This document shows positions 16,552 through 25,737 of a DNA stretch of 64,000 bases, piece after piece (the stretch's first letter is position 1; the number at the start of each line of letters is the position of its first letter). The DNA comes from Anaerolineae bacterium (GTDB lineage: Bacteria > Chloroflexota > Anaerolineae > Aggregatilineales > Phototrophicaceae). Location: the NCBI GenBank assembly GCA_020849765.1, contig JADLAY010000051.1, forward strand, positions 54,063-118,062. Direction: 5' to 3'. Under the pieces are notes generated by a model. The model did not search any database, was not told the origin of the DNA, and worked only from the letters and a program-made list of their open reading frames with translations. The position numbers and the translations under genes are program-made.

Positions 16552-17156
16552 GAGTCGGCGTTGCGCTCCGACGTCGCTCGGCGAGCGAGGACGACGATCA
16601 ACGCGAGCAGTGCCGTGACACCGGCAGGCAACAGCCAGCGCAGATCATGTGACGGCTCTGGCAGCGTCGGCGGCTCCTGCTCCAGATTGAAGCGCACAAT
16701 CGTGTACTCGCTGGTCAGGTCGGGCAGCTTGCGAATGTCCAGGGCTTCGACATTGCCGACGCGCGCGAGGATGGCGTCGTAGATGAACGGGTTCGGGCGG
16801 CGAAACAGATGCAGGACGAGCAGCGCTTCCGCATCGTTGTGGACGATCTCTGCGCGCGCCTTGAATGTCTGACTGCCCTGCGTGAGAGTGACGACAGGGT
16901 CCTTCTGCAGATTGCGCACCCATTGGGGCAGCTCACCCCAGACCGAAATCACGTAGTAGCGGCTGCCGTGGCGCCGATATTCGATCGGCGTAAAACGGGG
17001 CTGCCCACTGAGACGTCCACGCGTGGTCAGAATCATGACGTGAAACGGATCGAGCAAACGCCCCAGTCCCATGCGATAGAGCAGGAGGGGAGAGCGGAGC
17101 AGCTCGCGTCCCAGGCCCTTTGGATAAGGCAGCAATGTGGATTTCTCACCGGTCAT
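16548..17156 (-). CDS. Nitroreductase-family deazaflavin-dependent oxidoreductase with C-terminal TM
   Basis: 202 residues. The DDN-type core is LTTRGRLSGQPRFTPIEY, then RYYVISVWGELPQWVRNL, the same order as in the protein at 10532-10966. The C-terminus adds a transmembrane helix (WLLPAGVTALLALIVVLARR), so the enzyme should be tethered to the membrane with the catalytic domain in the cytoplasm. That is unusual for this short family and suggests a lipid or quinone substrate. Start ATG 17156 is preferred over a GTG at 17180. Confidence 0.8.
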   Translation of the reverse strand: MTGEKSTLLPYPKGLGRELLRSPLLLYRMGLGRLLDPFHVMILTTRGRLSGQPRFTPIEYRRHGSRYYVISVWGELPQWVRNLQKDPVVTLTQGSQTFKARAEIVHNDAEALLVLHLFRRPNPFIYDAILARVGNVEALDIRKLPDLTSEYTIVRFNLEQEPPTLPEPSHDLRWLLPAGVTALLALIVVLARRATSERNADS

Positions 17157-17399
17157 CGACGGCGTTGCCCTCACAATCACGTGGCTAAAATGCGCTTGTT
17201 ATCTGTCAGTATAAATGAGTCTGCGGCTCCCGTATACCCACCCTGAGGCCCATTCTTCCCTAGCGTTCGCCGGATTCGCGCGTAAATATCCACTTATACG
17301 CAATCGACGAGCCGCACCTCGATGAGGACTGGCCGTCGATTTGAATTCGCCCGGGATTCTCGTGCCAAAGGCTGTGCACACGTCGACCAGAGCCGCCTG

Positions 17400-18359
17400 C
17401 TACTGCCGATCCTGCCATTCCTGGATCGTCGTTTGCAGAAAGGCTCGCACTTCATCATCCGCAATCTCGTCGACCGCATCGTAGTAGACATCGTCGACCT
17501 GAATGCGGATGCCATTTTCCGCTGGGAGGACGTGGAGCACGTGTCCGGCAAATGCCTCCGTGGTCGCCAGCTTGTGCTGCAAGAATGCCTCGATGCGCCC
17601 CGCGATGTCGAGTTCCGGCACCGGTTGACCGATGGCGCGCTTGAGATCGCGGCGCGTGGTCGGCGTCGGCGTATCCAGCGAGTAGGTCGGCAGATCGAAG
17701 GCGGCGCTGCGTGCAGCGGGCGCAGACGTCAGCCGCGGCGAGCCTTCGGCATGCGGCTTCTTCGCCGGTGCAGGTGCGGGCTTGGGTTCAGTCACCGCGG
17801 GCGTTGGCTCGGCGACGATCGGCTTCGCCTGGGCCGCGGGCTGCGGCTTGTGCGCCTCGTTAGGCACGACAGGCGCAGCGAAGCCCGCCGCTTGCGTCAG
17901 CTCTTTGAGAATGGCAGACAGCTTCTGGCGCAGCTCGGCATCGCTCATGTCTTTCGCCACGCGTCCTGCCTTGTCGCCAACCTGCACGATCAGCCCACCG
18001 CTGATGTCGCGCATGATCGTCAGCACTTCCGCAGCCTCGGTCACGTCGCCGCCATCGAGCGAAACGGTGTAAGTGCCGGGTTTGACCGGGCGAGCGGGTG
18101 CCGGGTCAGAATCGCTGTGCAGAAGCAGATCGAGTTCGGGCATGTCGGACAGACTGTACGCAACCGGCGCCGGTGCTTGCGGCGCTGGTATACTGCTTGC
18201 AGCCGTCGCAGTGCTCGTGACATTCGCATTCGTGCGCCGCGCCCGTGCAGTCATAATCAGGACGACCGCCGCAATTAGAGCCAGGCCCGAACCACAAAAT
18301 ATGACGATAAAAGCGACAGGTAACTGCTGAAGGAAGTCGCCTATTCCAGAGTCAACCAT
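17400..18359 (-). CDS. Single-pass membrane protein with Ala/Pro-rich linker, unknown
   Basis: 319 residues: N-terminal TM helix (about residues 12-38), a conserved-looking block of about 100 residues with ELDLLLHSDSDPAP and GDVTEAAEVLTIMRDISGGL, an Ala/Pro/Lys-rich linker, and a second folded block of about 90 residues at the C-terminus (DIAGRIEAFLQHKLATTEAF). No enzymatic motif. The charge pattern suggests the C-terminal part lies in the cytoplasm. It is divergent from the glycosidase cluster, with about 185 bp between the starts. Confidence 0.65.
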   Translation of the reverse strand: MVDSGIGDFLQQLPVAFIVIFCGSGLALIAAVVLIMTARARRTNANVTSTATAASSIPAPQAPAPVAYSLSDMPELDLLLHSDSDPAPARPVKPGTYTVSLDGGDVTEAAEVLTIMRDISGGLIVQVGDKAGRVAKDMSDAELRQKLSAILKELTQAAGFAAPVVPNEAHKPQPAAQAKPIVAEPTPAVTEPKPAPAPAKKPHAEGSPRLTSAPAARSAAFDLPTYSLDTPTPTTRRDLKRAIGQPVPELDIAGRIEAFLQHKLATTEAFAGHVLHVLPAENGIRIQVDDVYYDAVDEIADDEVRAFLQTTIQEWQDRQ

Positions 18360-18427
18360 GATTTCCGCTACTCCATTACTCGCTTACAGTGAACCCCACA
18401 CATACGAACGAGCGAAGTGGGGTACTG

Positions 18428-18456
18428 TTGCCAAATGCAGGTCGCTTTGCTACAAT
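18428..18456 (+). promoter_or_regulatory. Promoter of the glycosidase cluster
   Basis: TTGCCA (18428-18433) and TACAAT (18451-18456) have a 17-base spacer. The first glycosidase starts at 18545, leaving a leader of about 80 bases. Confidence 0.6.
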
Positions 18457-18544
18457 GCCGCCCGATTTTGCACCTGATGATAGACGAATGCCGGAGCTAG
18501 ATTCCGGGGCGTTGCACCAGGAAAGTCACCATAGAGAAAGAGCG

Positions 18545-19927
18545 ATGCCCTTGAAAGCACGCCTGGGCGTTCTATCGACACTGCTTCTGCTTTTGGCCCT
18601 CACTCCATTGTATGCACAATCCGATGGATTAATGACAACGATCGTTTCACGGGCAGCTATTCGTTCAGGCCCTGGGACGGATTGGCGTCCATTGGGATAT
18701 GCGGATGCAGGCACCCCGATCAATGTCGATGCGCAGGCGCCCGGCGGCGGTTGGGTGCGCGGGATCGTGCCGGGCGGCACGGTCGGCTGGGTCGTCCAGA
18801 CGGCGACCAATGCCGCGCCGGAACAGATCGAAGCGCTGCCGCGCCTGTGGATTGACGCGCCGTTCAACCTGCCCGCGCCTGCCGGTGCAGCACCGGCGCC
18901 TGAGCAGCCCGCCGCGGAACAACCGGCTGAAAGTGCGGGCTCCACAGAGAGCGCCGCGCCAGCCGCGCCACCACCGCCTGCCGTCAATGCGGCCCCGGCG
19001 CCGCGCGGATTCAACCTGGGTGGGCACATCACGGGTTACGACGAGCGCACGATCAACTACATGCATCAGGCCGGGATGACCTGGGTCAAGAAGCAGATAC
19101 GCCACAGCATGGGCCAGAGCCCGGCGGACGTGGCCGGGTTGATCAACGAGGCGAAGAGCTTCGGCTTCCACATCCTGCTCGGCGTCGTCGGCAGCAACAA
19201 GGACTTCATCAACCAGCCGGGCTACTTTGAAGATTACGCCAATTTCGTGGCCGGGTTGGCGGCCCAGGGCGCCGATGCCATCGAGGTCTGGAACGAGCCG
19301 AACATCGACCGTGAGTGGCCGTCCGGCAGCATCAATCCCGCTCAATACACGCAACTTCTGGCACAGGCCTATAACGCCATCAAGGCCGCTAATCCGAACA
19401 CGCTGGTCATCAGCGGTGCGCCCGCCCCGACTGGCTTCTTCGGCGGCTGCTCCGGCACTGGCTGCGATGACAACGCCTTCGTCCAGGGCATGGCCGCCGC
19501 GGGCGCCGCTCGCTACATGGACTGCCTGGGCATCCATTACAATGAAGGCATCGTCGGGCCGAATGTGACCAGTGGTGATCCGCGCGGCAACAGCAGCCAC
19601 TACACGCGCTACTATCAGTCGATGGTCAATACTTACCTGCGCGCTATTGGCAATGCCCGCCCGCTCTGCTTTACTGAGCTGGGCTATCTGACACCCGAAG
19701 GCTTTCCGCCGCTGCCTGGCGCATTCGGCTGGGCGGAAAACGTGACCGTGGCCCAACAGGCCGCGTGGCTGGATCAGGTCGTATCAATGGCGGCGCGCAG
19801 CGGGCGCGTGCGTCTCCTGATCGTCTGGAATGTCAATTTCACGGACTACGGTGATGATCCGATGGCAGGCTATGCCATCATCCGCCCAGACGGGTCGTGC
19901 CCGGCGTGTGCTGCGCTGGGCAGCTAG
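18545..19927 (+). CDS. Secreted SH3b-domain glycoside hydrolase-like protein (paralogue 1)
   Basis: 460 residues: Sec signal peptide (LSTLLLLLALTPLYAQ), a bacterial SH3 domain (AAIRSGPGTDWRPLGYADAG), an Ala/Pro linker, then a clan GH-A-like TIM barrel of about 290 residues. The acid/base Glu is in AIEVWNEPNIDREWP and the nucleophile Glu in LCFTELGYLTPEG, as in GH39/GH5-type enzymes. The substrate is unknown. I start at ATG 18545 because it opens directly on the signal peptide and has GAGAAAGAG before it. It is the first of four tandem paralogues. Confidence 0.85.
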   Translation: MPLKARLGVLSTLLLLLALTPLYAQSDGLMTTIVSRAAIRSGPGTDWRPLGYADAGTPINVDAQAPGGGWVRGIVPGGTVGWVVQTATNAAPEQIEALPRLWIDAPFNLPAPAGAAPAPEQPAAEQPAESAGSTESAAPAAPPPPAVNAAPAPRGFNLGGHITGYDERTINYMHQAGMTWVKKQIRHSMGQSPADVAGLINEAKSFGFHILLGVVGSNKDFINQPGYFEDYANFVAGLAAQGADAIEVWNEPNIDREWPSGSINPAQYTQLLAQAYNAIKAANPNTLVISGAPAPTGFFGGCSGTGCDDNAFVQGMAAAGAARYMDCLGIHYNEGIVGPNVTSGDPRGNSSHYTRYYQSMVNTYLRAIGNARPLCFTELGYLTPEGFPPLPGAFGWAENVTVAQQAAWLDQVVSMAARSGRVRLLIVWNVNFTDYGDDPMAGYAIIRPDGSCPACAALGS

Positions 19928-20081
19928 TCTGATCGCGTCGTATTCGAGAGCCGCCTGCTGCGCGCCAATGCGCATGGTCGGCTCTTCTAGTTTGTGCGGA
20001 TATGCCGATAATCATTGCAATTCCCAACGATCCCAATAAGCATATCTACACCCCATATGTGAAGATCGAAAGTGTTGGTGT

Positions 20082-22949
20082 ATGACCGAAGAACTTGTCA
20101 GAGAAAGCACTCAGCCCGTCAAGCCGATCACGGAACGTCCTAAGAAAGGGCGTGGTCTGGGCTGTTGGATTACCGGCATCACGACCTTGATCGTGGCCGC
20201 CGGTCTGATCGCGGTGGGCTTGCTTCTGCCGCCGTTCAACCTCGCCGATCGTCTGTTTGGCCCGCAGTATGCCATGCTCAACAGCGAGAGTAATGCCGCC
20301 GGGGCCGGTGGACTGGCCGTCATCGCCGAGCCGGATGACGTGGGCCAGGATTTCGGCGTGCTGCTCGGCGAAGTGCCGATGCAGCAGTTCATTTCCGGCT
20401 CCAGCGATGCGGGCGCCTGGGTACCGATGGCGTCGGCCGCCACGCCCATCAATCATGCCCTGCAAAGTGACGTCTATACCATCACCACGACCGGCGACGC
20501 CCCGGACGAAATCAACCTCAGCATTCAAATTCCGTCCGACGCCGCCAGCCGGGATCTGCTCGATCTTTTCGCCTATGACGATGCGACCGACAGCTGGGAA
20601 TTTATCCCTGCGCGCGCCCTGGGTGATGCCATGTACGCGACGGTGAGTGAACTGCCGGAACGCGTTGCCCTGTTCCAGGCCGCGCCGCCCTCGCAGCCGC
20701 GCATACTGGTCGCCGTCGACGTCACGCAGACGCTGTCCGAATCGGCGGCGAGTCTGGCGAACATCGTCGCGCCCGGCGGTCTGCAACCGACGCTGAACGG
20801 TAATCTGACCGGCAGCCTCGCGCCCGGCTTCGATCTGAATGCGGGCTATCTGGTCATGCCTGTCATTCGCAACTATCTCGATCCGCGCGCGCTGGATACG
20901 CAGACGGTCGTCGGCATCCTGAACAACAATGGGGCGATCCAGGCTCATGCCAACGCCATCGCCAGCCTGGCGACATCCGGCTACGACGGCGTCATCATTG
21001 ACTATCGCGATATCCCCGCCGAGCAGCGGGATAACTTCACGCGCTTCATGCGCCAACTGCATGCATTGCTGTCGCCGACCGGCGCTCAATTGGGCGTGAT
21101 CGTCCCGGCAGCCGAAAACGTCGAAGGCGCATGGGATACCGGCGCCTATGACTGGCGCGCGCTGGGCGACGTCGTCGACATGATGACGATCCAGTTTGGC
21201 CCGGATCCGTCGGCGTTCGTGCCCGGCGAGACGCGCTATGCGGAAGCACTGCTGCGCTGGGCCGTCGGCGAGGTCAGCCGCGATAAGCTGCTGATCGGCC
21301 TGTCGGCGCTCTCCACGCGTCAAATCGGCGGTGACTTCACACCGATTGGCTACGACGAAGCGCTCTCCGCCCTCGGCGACGTCGAGATCGAGACGGATAC
21401 CACCGATGCGGGCACGGTGCTGCCGGGCACGCTGATCCAGGCCCAACTGAATGGCTACGAGGCGGCATCCGGCAGCGAAGCAGAGACGCCGCTCGCCTAC
21501 ATCGACTATCTGGATGGCAGCGGCGCCACCGTGGCGCGCATGTGGCTGGGCACACCCTCGTCACTCCGCTTCCGCATGGATCGCACGCTGCAATTCGCGT
21601 TGAGCGGTGTCGCCTTCGACGATCTGCTGTCGGACGGCCTCGCCCGAGGCGTGCAGGACGCGATCCTCAACTACAAACTGAGCACACCGGCCACCTTCGG
21701 CGAAACGCAGTTCGCCCTCCATTGGAGTATCGAAAGCGCCAACGGCGTGATCGGTGAAGCAACGACCGGCCTGAACGAGCCGCTGGTCGCGACGATTGAG
21801 GCGCCGGACGGCAACTATGCCGTCAATGTCGACGTGGTCGGCGAGGAACGCGCCAGTGCGCCACGCAGTGGTGCCGCCGTCGCTGTCTTTGCGGCCACCG
21901 CCACGCCTACCCCGACGCCAACGCCCACGCCGACACCCACGCCTGCCCCGACAGCGACGCGCGTCGTCCAGGCTGTGGCTGCAGCGCAGGCTGCCGCCCC
22001 TGTGGCGGGCAGCATCGTCGCCGGCAACTTCGAATTTGGCGGTCACGTGACGAACACCAACACAGGTGCGTCCGGGGCTATGCGCAGCGCAGGCATGAAC
22101 TGGATGAAGATTCAGGTGCGTTACACACCTGGGGCAAGCCCGGGTGGTGCCGCTGAACAGATCAACGCGGCCAAAGCGCAGGGCTTCAAGATCCTGCTTG
22201 GCGTCGTTGGGAATCCTGGCGACCTGGCAGGCGGCGGTGCAGGCTACATTCAGGGCTTTGCGTCGTACCTGGGCGGGGTCGCCGGCCTGGGGCCGGACGC
22301 GATCGAAGTCTGGAACGAGCCAAATATCGACCGTGAGTGGCCCAACGGACAGATCAGTGGCGCGGCCTACGCGGACATGCTGCGCCAGGCCTACCAGGCC
22401 ATCAAGAGCGCCAACGGCGGCGTCATGGTCATCAGCGGCGCCCCGGCGCCGACGGGCGCAGAAGCGGCCTTCCCCGGCGCTGTCGTCAACGACGACAACT
22501 GGCTGAGCCAGTTTGTCAACGCAGGCGGCCTGCAATACACGGACTGCGTGGGCGCCCACTACAACGAAGGCGTGGTTGGCCCCAGCCAGCGCAGCGGTGA
22601 TCCGCGCGACAACTACTACACACGCTACTTCGGCGGGATGCTTGACACGTATTGGAACATCACCGGCGGCCAGAAGCCGATCTGTTTCACCGAGTTGGGC
22701 TACCTGACGCCGGAAGGTTACCCGCCGCTCGACCCATACTTCGGTTGGGGGCAGAACACGTCCGTGTCCCAACAGGCGGCCTGGCTGGCGGAAGCCGCAG
22801 CCCTGGCCTCCCAGAGTGGGCGCGTTCGCCTGATGATCATCTGGAATATCGACTTCACGACCTATGGTAGCGATCCGATGGCCGGTTTCGCCATCATCCG
22901 CCCTGGCGGTGGTTGCCCCGCATGTAACGCTCTGGCGGGTGCACGTTAG
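20082..22949 (+). CDS. Anchored double-barrel protein: GH18-like pseudo-domain plus clan-A glycosidase domain (paralogue 2)
   Basis: 955 residues. An N-terminal TM anchor (about residues 24-46) is followed by a region with a YaaH/GH18-like barrel: DGVIIDYRDIPAEQRDNFTR (302-321) aligns with the GH18 DGxDxDxE motif, but the catalytic Glu position holds Arg309 and the first Asp position Ile305, so this barrel is probably not catalytic. After a Thr-Pro linker near residue 615 comes the same clan-A-like domain as in the gene before, with both Glu residues intact (AIEVWNEPNIDREWP and ICFTELGYLTPEG). It probably acts at the cell surface on an extracellular or wall polysaccharide. Confidence 0.8.
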   Translation: MTEELVRESTQPVKPITERPKKGRGLGCWITGITTLIVAAGLIAVGLLLPPFNLADRLFGPQYAMLNSESNAAGAGGLAVIAEPDDVGQDFGVLLGEVPMQQFISGSSDAGAWVPMASAATPINHALQSDVYTITTTGDAPDEINLSIQIPSDAASRDLLDLFAYDDATDSWEFIPARALGDAMYATVSELPERVALFQAAPPSQPRILVAVDVTQTLSESAASLANIVAPGGLQPTLNGNLTGSLAPGFDLNAGYLVMPVIRNYLDPRALDTQTVVGILNNNGAIQAHANAIASLATSGYDGVIIDYRDIPAEQRDNFTRFMRQLHALLSPTGAQLGVIVPAAENVEGAWDTGAYDWRALGDVVDMMTIQFGPDPSAFVPGETRYAEALLRWAVGEVSRDKLLIGLSALSTRQIGGDFTPIGYDEALSALGDVEIETDTTDAGTVLPGTLIQAQLNGYEAASGSEAETPLAYIDYLDGSGATVARMWLGTPSSLRFRMDRTLQFALSGVAFDDLLSDGLARGVQDAILNYKLSTPATFGETQFALHWSIESANGVIGEATTGLNEPLVATIEAPDGNYAVNVDVVGEERASAPRSGAAVAVFAATATPTPTPTPTPTPTPAPTATRVVQAVAAAQAAAPVAGSIVAGNFEFGGHVTNTNTGASGAMRSAGMNWMKIQVRYTPGASPGGAAEQINAAKAQGFKILLGVVGNPGDLAGGGAGYIQGFASYLGGVAGLGPDAIEVWNEPNIDREWPNGQISGAAYADMLRQAYQAIKSANGGVMVISGAPAPTGAEAAFPGAVVNDDNWLSQFVNAGGLQYTDCVGAHYNEGVVGPSQRSGDPRDNYYTRYFGGMLDTYWNITGGQKPICFTELGYLTPEGYPPLDPYFGWGQNTSVSQQAAWLAEAAALASQSGRVRLMIIWNIDFTTYGSDPMAGFAIIRPGGGCPACNALAGAR

Positions 22950-22961
22950 AGGCGAAGAAGG

Positions 22962-22989
22962 GCCGGGGTCTGGCGTGCCGGACCCCGGC
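22962..22989. terminator. Intergenic hairpin between glycosidase paralogues 2 and 3
   Basis: Arms GCCGGGGTC (22962-22970) and GACCCCGGC (22981-22989) form a 9-bp stem with a 10-base loop, 12 bp after a stop codon and 20 bp before the next ATG. There is no T-tract, so it may slow or partly terminate transcription, or protect the upstream mRNA. Confidence 0.5.
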
Positions 22990-23009
22990 AGTTAGCTTAG
23001 GGAGAGATC

Positions 23010-24458
23010 ATGAGCATTCTCACGACGCAGCAAATTCGCAAGCGCCGCCAGATACGCAATTTCATCCTGGTCTGGTCGGTTTTGACGTTGATTGTGGGCG
23101 TTTCCACGTTCCTGGCAATTTACTTTGCTTACGGCGCATTCAATCTGTCCAGCGGGCGTTCGAACATCGCCATGCGCAACGTAGCGATTCCGCCCAGCTC
23201 CGCCAGCGAAGGGGTCGTTATCCCGACGAACACGCCGTTCCCGACGCGTCAGTCGACCACGCAACCGACGGCGACGACTGAAGCCGCGGCTGCCGAAGCG
23301 GTCGCCCAGGCGGCGACCAGCGCGCCGCAGCCCACCCTGCTGCCGACGGAAGTCGATCGCTTCGAGTTGGGTGTCCAGGTGCAAATCCCGCCGGATCTCA
23401 GCCCTGACCTGATGGCTCAATGGGCCAATGTCGCCAAGAATCAGATGAGCGTCAACTGGGTCAAGATGCAGATTCGTTGGGAAACCTTTGAGCCGGAAAA
23501 GGGCCAGTTCGATTGGACACAGACCGATCTTTACCTGCCCGCCGCACAAGAGCAGGGCTTACACGTGTTGGCTTCGGTCGTTACGGCACCGGAGTGGGCG
23601 CGTGAACAGGGCGTCGATCTGACGCAGCACGGGCCGCCAGCGGATTACAACGACTACGTCAATTTCGTCACGCAGCTGCTCGAACGCTATCCCGGCATGA
23701 TCCACGCCGTCGAAGTGTGGAATGAGCACAACCTCGATCGCGAATGGACGTCCGCACGCGGCCTGAGCGCCGCCAATTACGTCGAAATGCTGCGGCTGAC
23801 TTACCAGGCGATCAAGAACATCGATCCGGGCATCATCGTCATCAGCGGCGCGCTGTCGCCGACCGGCTTGAGCGATGGCGTGCATGCCTGGGACGACTTC
23901 GTCTACATGGATCAGATGATTCAGGCGGGCCTGCTCAATTATGTCGACTGTGTCGGCGTGCATCACAACGGCATCAACGTCAACCCAGAGTATCGCTGGG
24001 ACGCAGTGCCGAATGACCCGACCGCCCAATTCCGCGGCCCCTTCGACAACCCGCATCATAGCTGGAGCTTCCGCAGCACGCTCGAACAGTATGCCAACAA
24101 GGTGGCGCTGGCCGGTGGCGATCAAAAGCTGTGCATCACAGAGTTCGGCTGGGCATCGACCGAGGGCTTCGACGCCAGCGTCGGCTTCAACGGTACGGTG
24201 CGCCAGGGCTTCGAATTTGCGCTCGACAACACGCTTGAGGAACAGCGTGACTTCACCGTCGCTGCGCTCCAGGAAATGAGCGAATGGGGCTTCGTCCGTC
24301 TGGCGTTCCTGTGGAACCTGAACTATGGCCCGCAAGCCGGATGGGACCCGCAGAACGACAATGTCTTCTATTCGATCATCGGCCCCGGCTTCCAGTTCCG
24401 CCCGGTGTTTGACGCCGTGCGCGATTGGAATCGCGAATACGAAGCGCAGTTCAATTAG
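23010..24458 (+). CDS. Anchored clan-A glycosidase-like protein (paralogue 3)
   Basis: 482 residues: N-terminal TM helix (about residues 16-40, FILVWSVLTLIVGVSTFLAI), a Thr/Pro/Ala linker, then a TIM-barrel domain. WVKMQIRWETFEPEKGQFDW is the strand-1/2 segment seen in GH39-like enzymes. The acid/base Glu is in VEVWNEHNLDREW (Asn-Glu-His instead of the usual Asn-Glu-Pro), the nucleophile Glu in LCITEFGWAS. GGGAGAG precedes the ATG. It is closely related to the flanking genes in the barrel domain. Confidence 0.82.
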   Translation: MSILTTQQIRKRRQIRNFILVWSVLTLIVGVSTFLAIYFAYGAFNLSSGRSNIAMRNVAIPPSSASEGVVIPTNTPFPTRQSTTQPTATTEAAAAEAVAQAATSAPQPTLLPTEVDRFELGVQVQIPPDLSPDLMAQWANVAKNQMSVNWVKMQIRWETFEPEKGQFDWTQTDLYLPAAQEQGLHVLASVVTAPEWAREQGVDLTQHGPPADYNDYVNFVTQLLERYPGMIHAVEVWNEHNLDREWTSARGLSAANYVEMLRLTYQAIKNIDPGIIVISGALSPTGLSDGVHAWDDFVYMDQMIQAGLLNYVDCVGVHHNGINVNPEYRWDAVPNDPTAQFRGPFDNPHHSWSFRSTLEQYANKVALAGGDQKLCITEFGWASTEGFDASVGFNGTVRQGFEFALDNTLEEQRDFTVAALQEMSEWGFVRLAFLWNLNYGPQAGWDPQNDNVFYSIIGPGFQFRPVFDAVRDWNREYEAQFN

Positions 24459-24471
24459 CAGACAGAAGCCT

Positions 24472-24501
24472 GTGCCGGGTGGCATGCGCGTCACCCGGCA
24501 C
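24472..24501. terminator. Hairpin after glycosidase paralogue 3
   Basis: Perfect 10-bp arms GTGCCGGGTG (24472-24481) and CACCCGGCAC (24492-24501) with a 10-base loop lie 13 bp beyond the stop codon and are followed by GGTTTCGTTT. A possible ATG at 24484 sits inside the loop, which argues against it as the start of the next gene. Confidence 0.6.
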
Positions 24502-24543
24502 GGTTTCGTTTATCCCATCTCCCACCAGACTGTCATCGCCGCT

Positions 24544-25737
24544 ATGATCCGTTGGCTGCTTCTCGTCCTGGCCTGCGCGCTGCTCATATCCGTGCCGCTC
24601 TCGTCGACCGATCCTTTCCTCGGCTTCCGGGTCACCGATCCCCCGTTCACATCGCTGACGTATGGCATCCAGACCTTCGTCTGGTGGGATCATGGCTTTG
24701 CCGGGCGCGATCTTGACTGGGTGCGCCAGATGGTCTTCAGCCACGTCAAGCAGACCTTCGCCTGGGAAGATCTACAGCCCGTTCCCGGTGAGTTCGATTT
24801 CACCCAGAGCGACCGCATCCTGGGCGAGGTTGAGCGGCGCGGCCTCAAGCTGATCGCCCGGTTGAGCGACACGCCGGATTGGGCCCATCCCAGCCTGCCC
24901 GATCATGACGTAAGTGCCTACCTGGATGCGCCGCCGGACGATCTGGCGGATTTCGCCGCCTACTGCACGGCGATCGCCGAACGCTACCGCGGGCGCATCG
25001 ACGGCTACCAGATCTGGAACGAGCCGAATTTGAGCCGCGAATGGGGTAACCGACCGCCGGATGCCGCCGGCTACGTCCAGTTGCTGGCCGCGTGCAGCAA
25101 CGCGATTCGCGCTGCCGACCCGGAGGCGATCTTGATCTCAGGCGGCCTGTCGCCGACCGGCACCCATAACGAGCAGGCGCATCCCGACGATCTGTTCCTG
25201 CAAGAGATGTACGACGCCGGTTTCCAGCAGTATGTCGACGTCGTCGGCATGCACGCGCCGGGCTTCTCCGTGCCGGAACTCAGTCCGGACGAGGCGCAAG
25301 CCAGCGGTGGGCAGCGCTTCTTCACCTTCCGCCGGATCGAAGACCTGCGCAAGATCATGGTCGCGAACGGTGACGCAGCCCGGCAGGTCGCCATCCTGGA
25401 GACCGGCTGGACGACCGATCAGATCGATCCCAACTACAGTTGGTTTGCCGTCAGCGAAGCCGAGCAGGCGCAAAATCTCGTGGCGGCCTTCGAGTACGCG
25501 GCCTTCCACTGGCGCCCCTGGGTCGGCCTGATGTCCGTCATCTACATCGCCGATCCCGACTGGAACGAAAGCGACGAGGAATGGTGGTGGGCAATTACGA
25601 CTCCCGCCGGGTATACTCGCCTTGCCTACATCGAACTGGCAAACATGGCAAAGTACTGCGGAGACCGGCTGATCCCGGCTCGTGCGCCCAATAGCCCGGA
25701 GGCTTTAGGTCTTGTCCCCGTCACTCCTTGCTCTTAG
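24544..25737 (+). CDS. Secreted clan-A glycosidase-like protein (paralogue 4)
   Basis: 397 residues from ATG 24544, which begins a signal peptide (MIRWLLLVLACALLISVPLS); earlier in-frame starts fall in the terminator hairpin or the previous gene. The barrel has VKQTFAWEDLQPVPGEFDF at its start, acid/base Glu in GYQIWNEPNLSREWG and nucleophile Glu in VAILETGWTT. It is shorter than its paralogues and has neither SH3 domain nor linker. Its 3' end overlaps the CopD-like gene by 26 bp. Confidence 0.8.
   Translation: MIRWLLLVLACALLISVPLSSTDPFLGFRVTDPPFTSLTYGIQTFVWWDHGFAGRDLDWVRQMVFSHVKQTFAWEDLQPVPGEFDFTQSDRILGEVERRGLKLIARLSDTPDWAHPSLPDHDVSAYLDAPPDDLADFAAYCTAIAERYRGRIDGYQIWNEPNLSREWGNRPPDAAGYVQLLAACSNAIRAADPEAILISGGLSPTGTHNEQAHPDDLFLQEMYDAGFQQYVDVVGMHAPGFSVPELSPDEAQASGGQRFFTFRRIEDLRKIMVANGDAARQVAILETGWTTDQIDPNYSWFAVSEAEQAQNLVAAFEYAAFHWRPWVGLMSVIYIADPDWNESDEEWWWAITTPAGYTRLAYIELANMAKYCGDRLIPARAPNSPEALGLVPVTPCS

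Noticed and set aside
21895..21965. CRISPR-like or satellite repeat
   Set aside because: It is a Thr-Pro codon repeat inside a linker of a surface protein; no spacers.
24484..24543. Earlier start for glycosidase paralogue 4 at 24484
   Set aside because: The ATG lies in the loop of a perfect terminator-type hairpin; the signal peptide starts at 24544.
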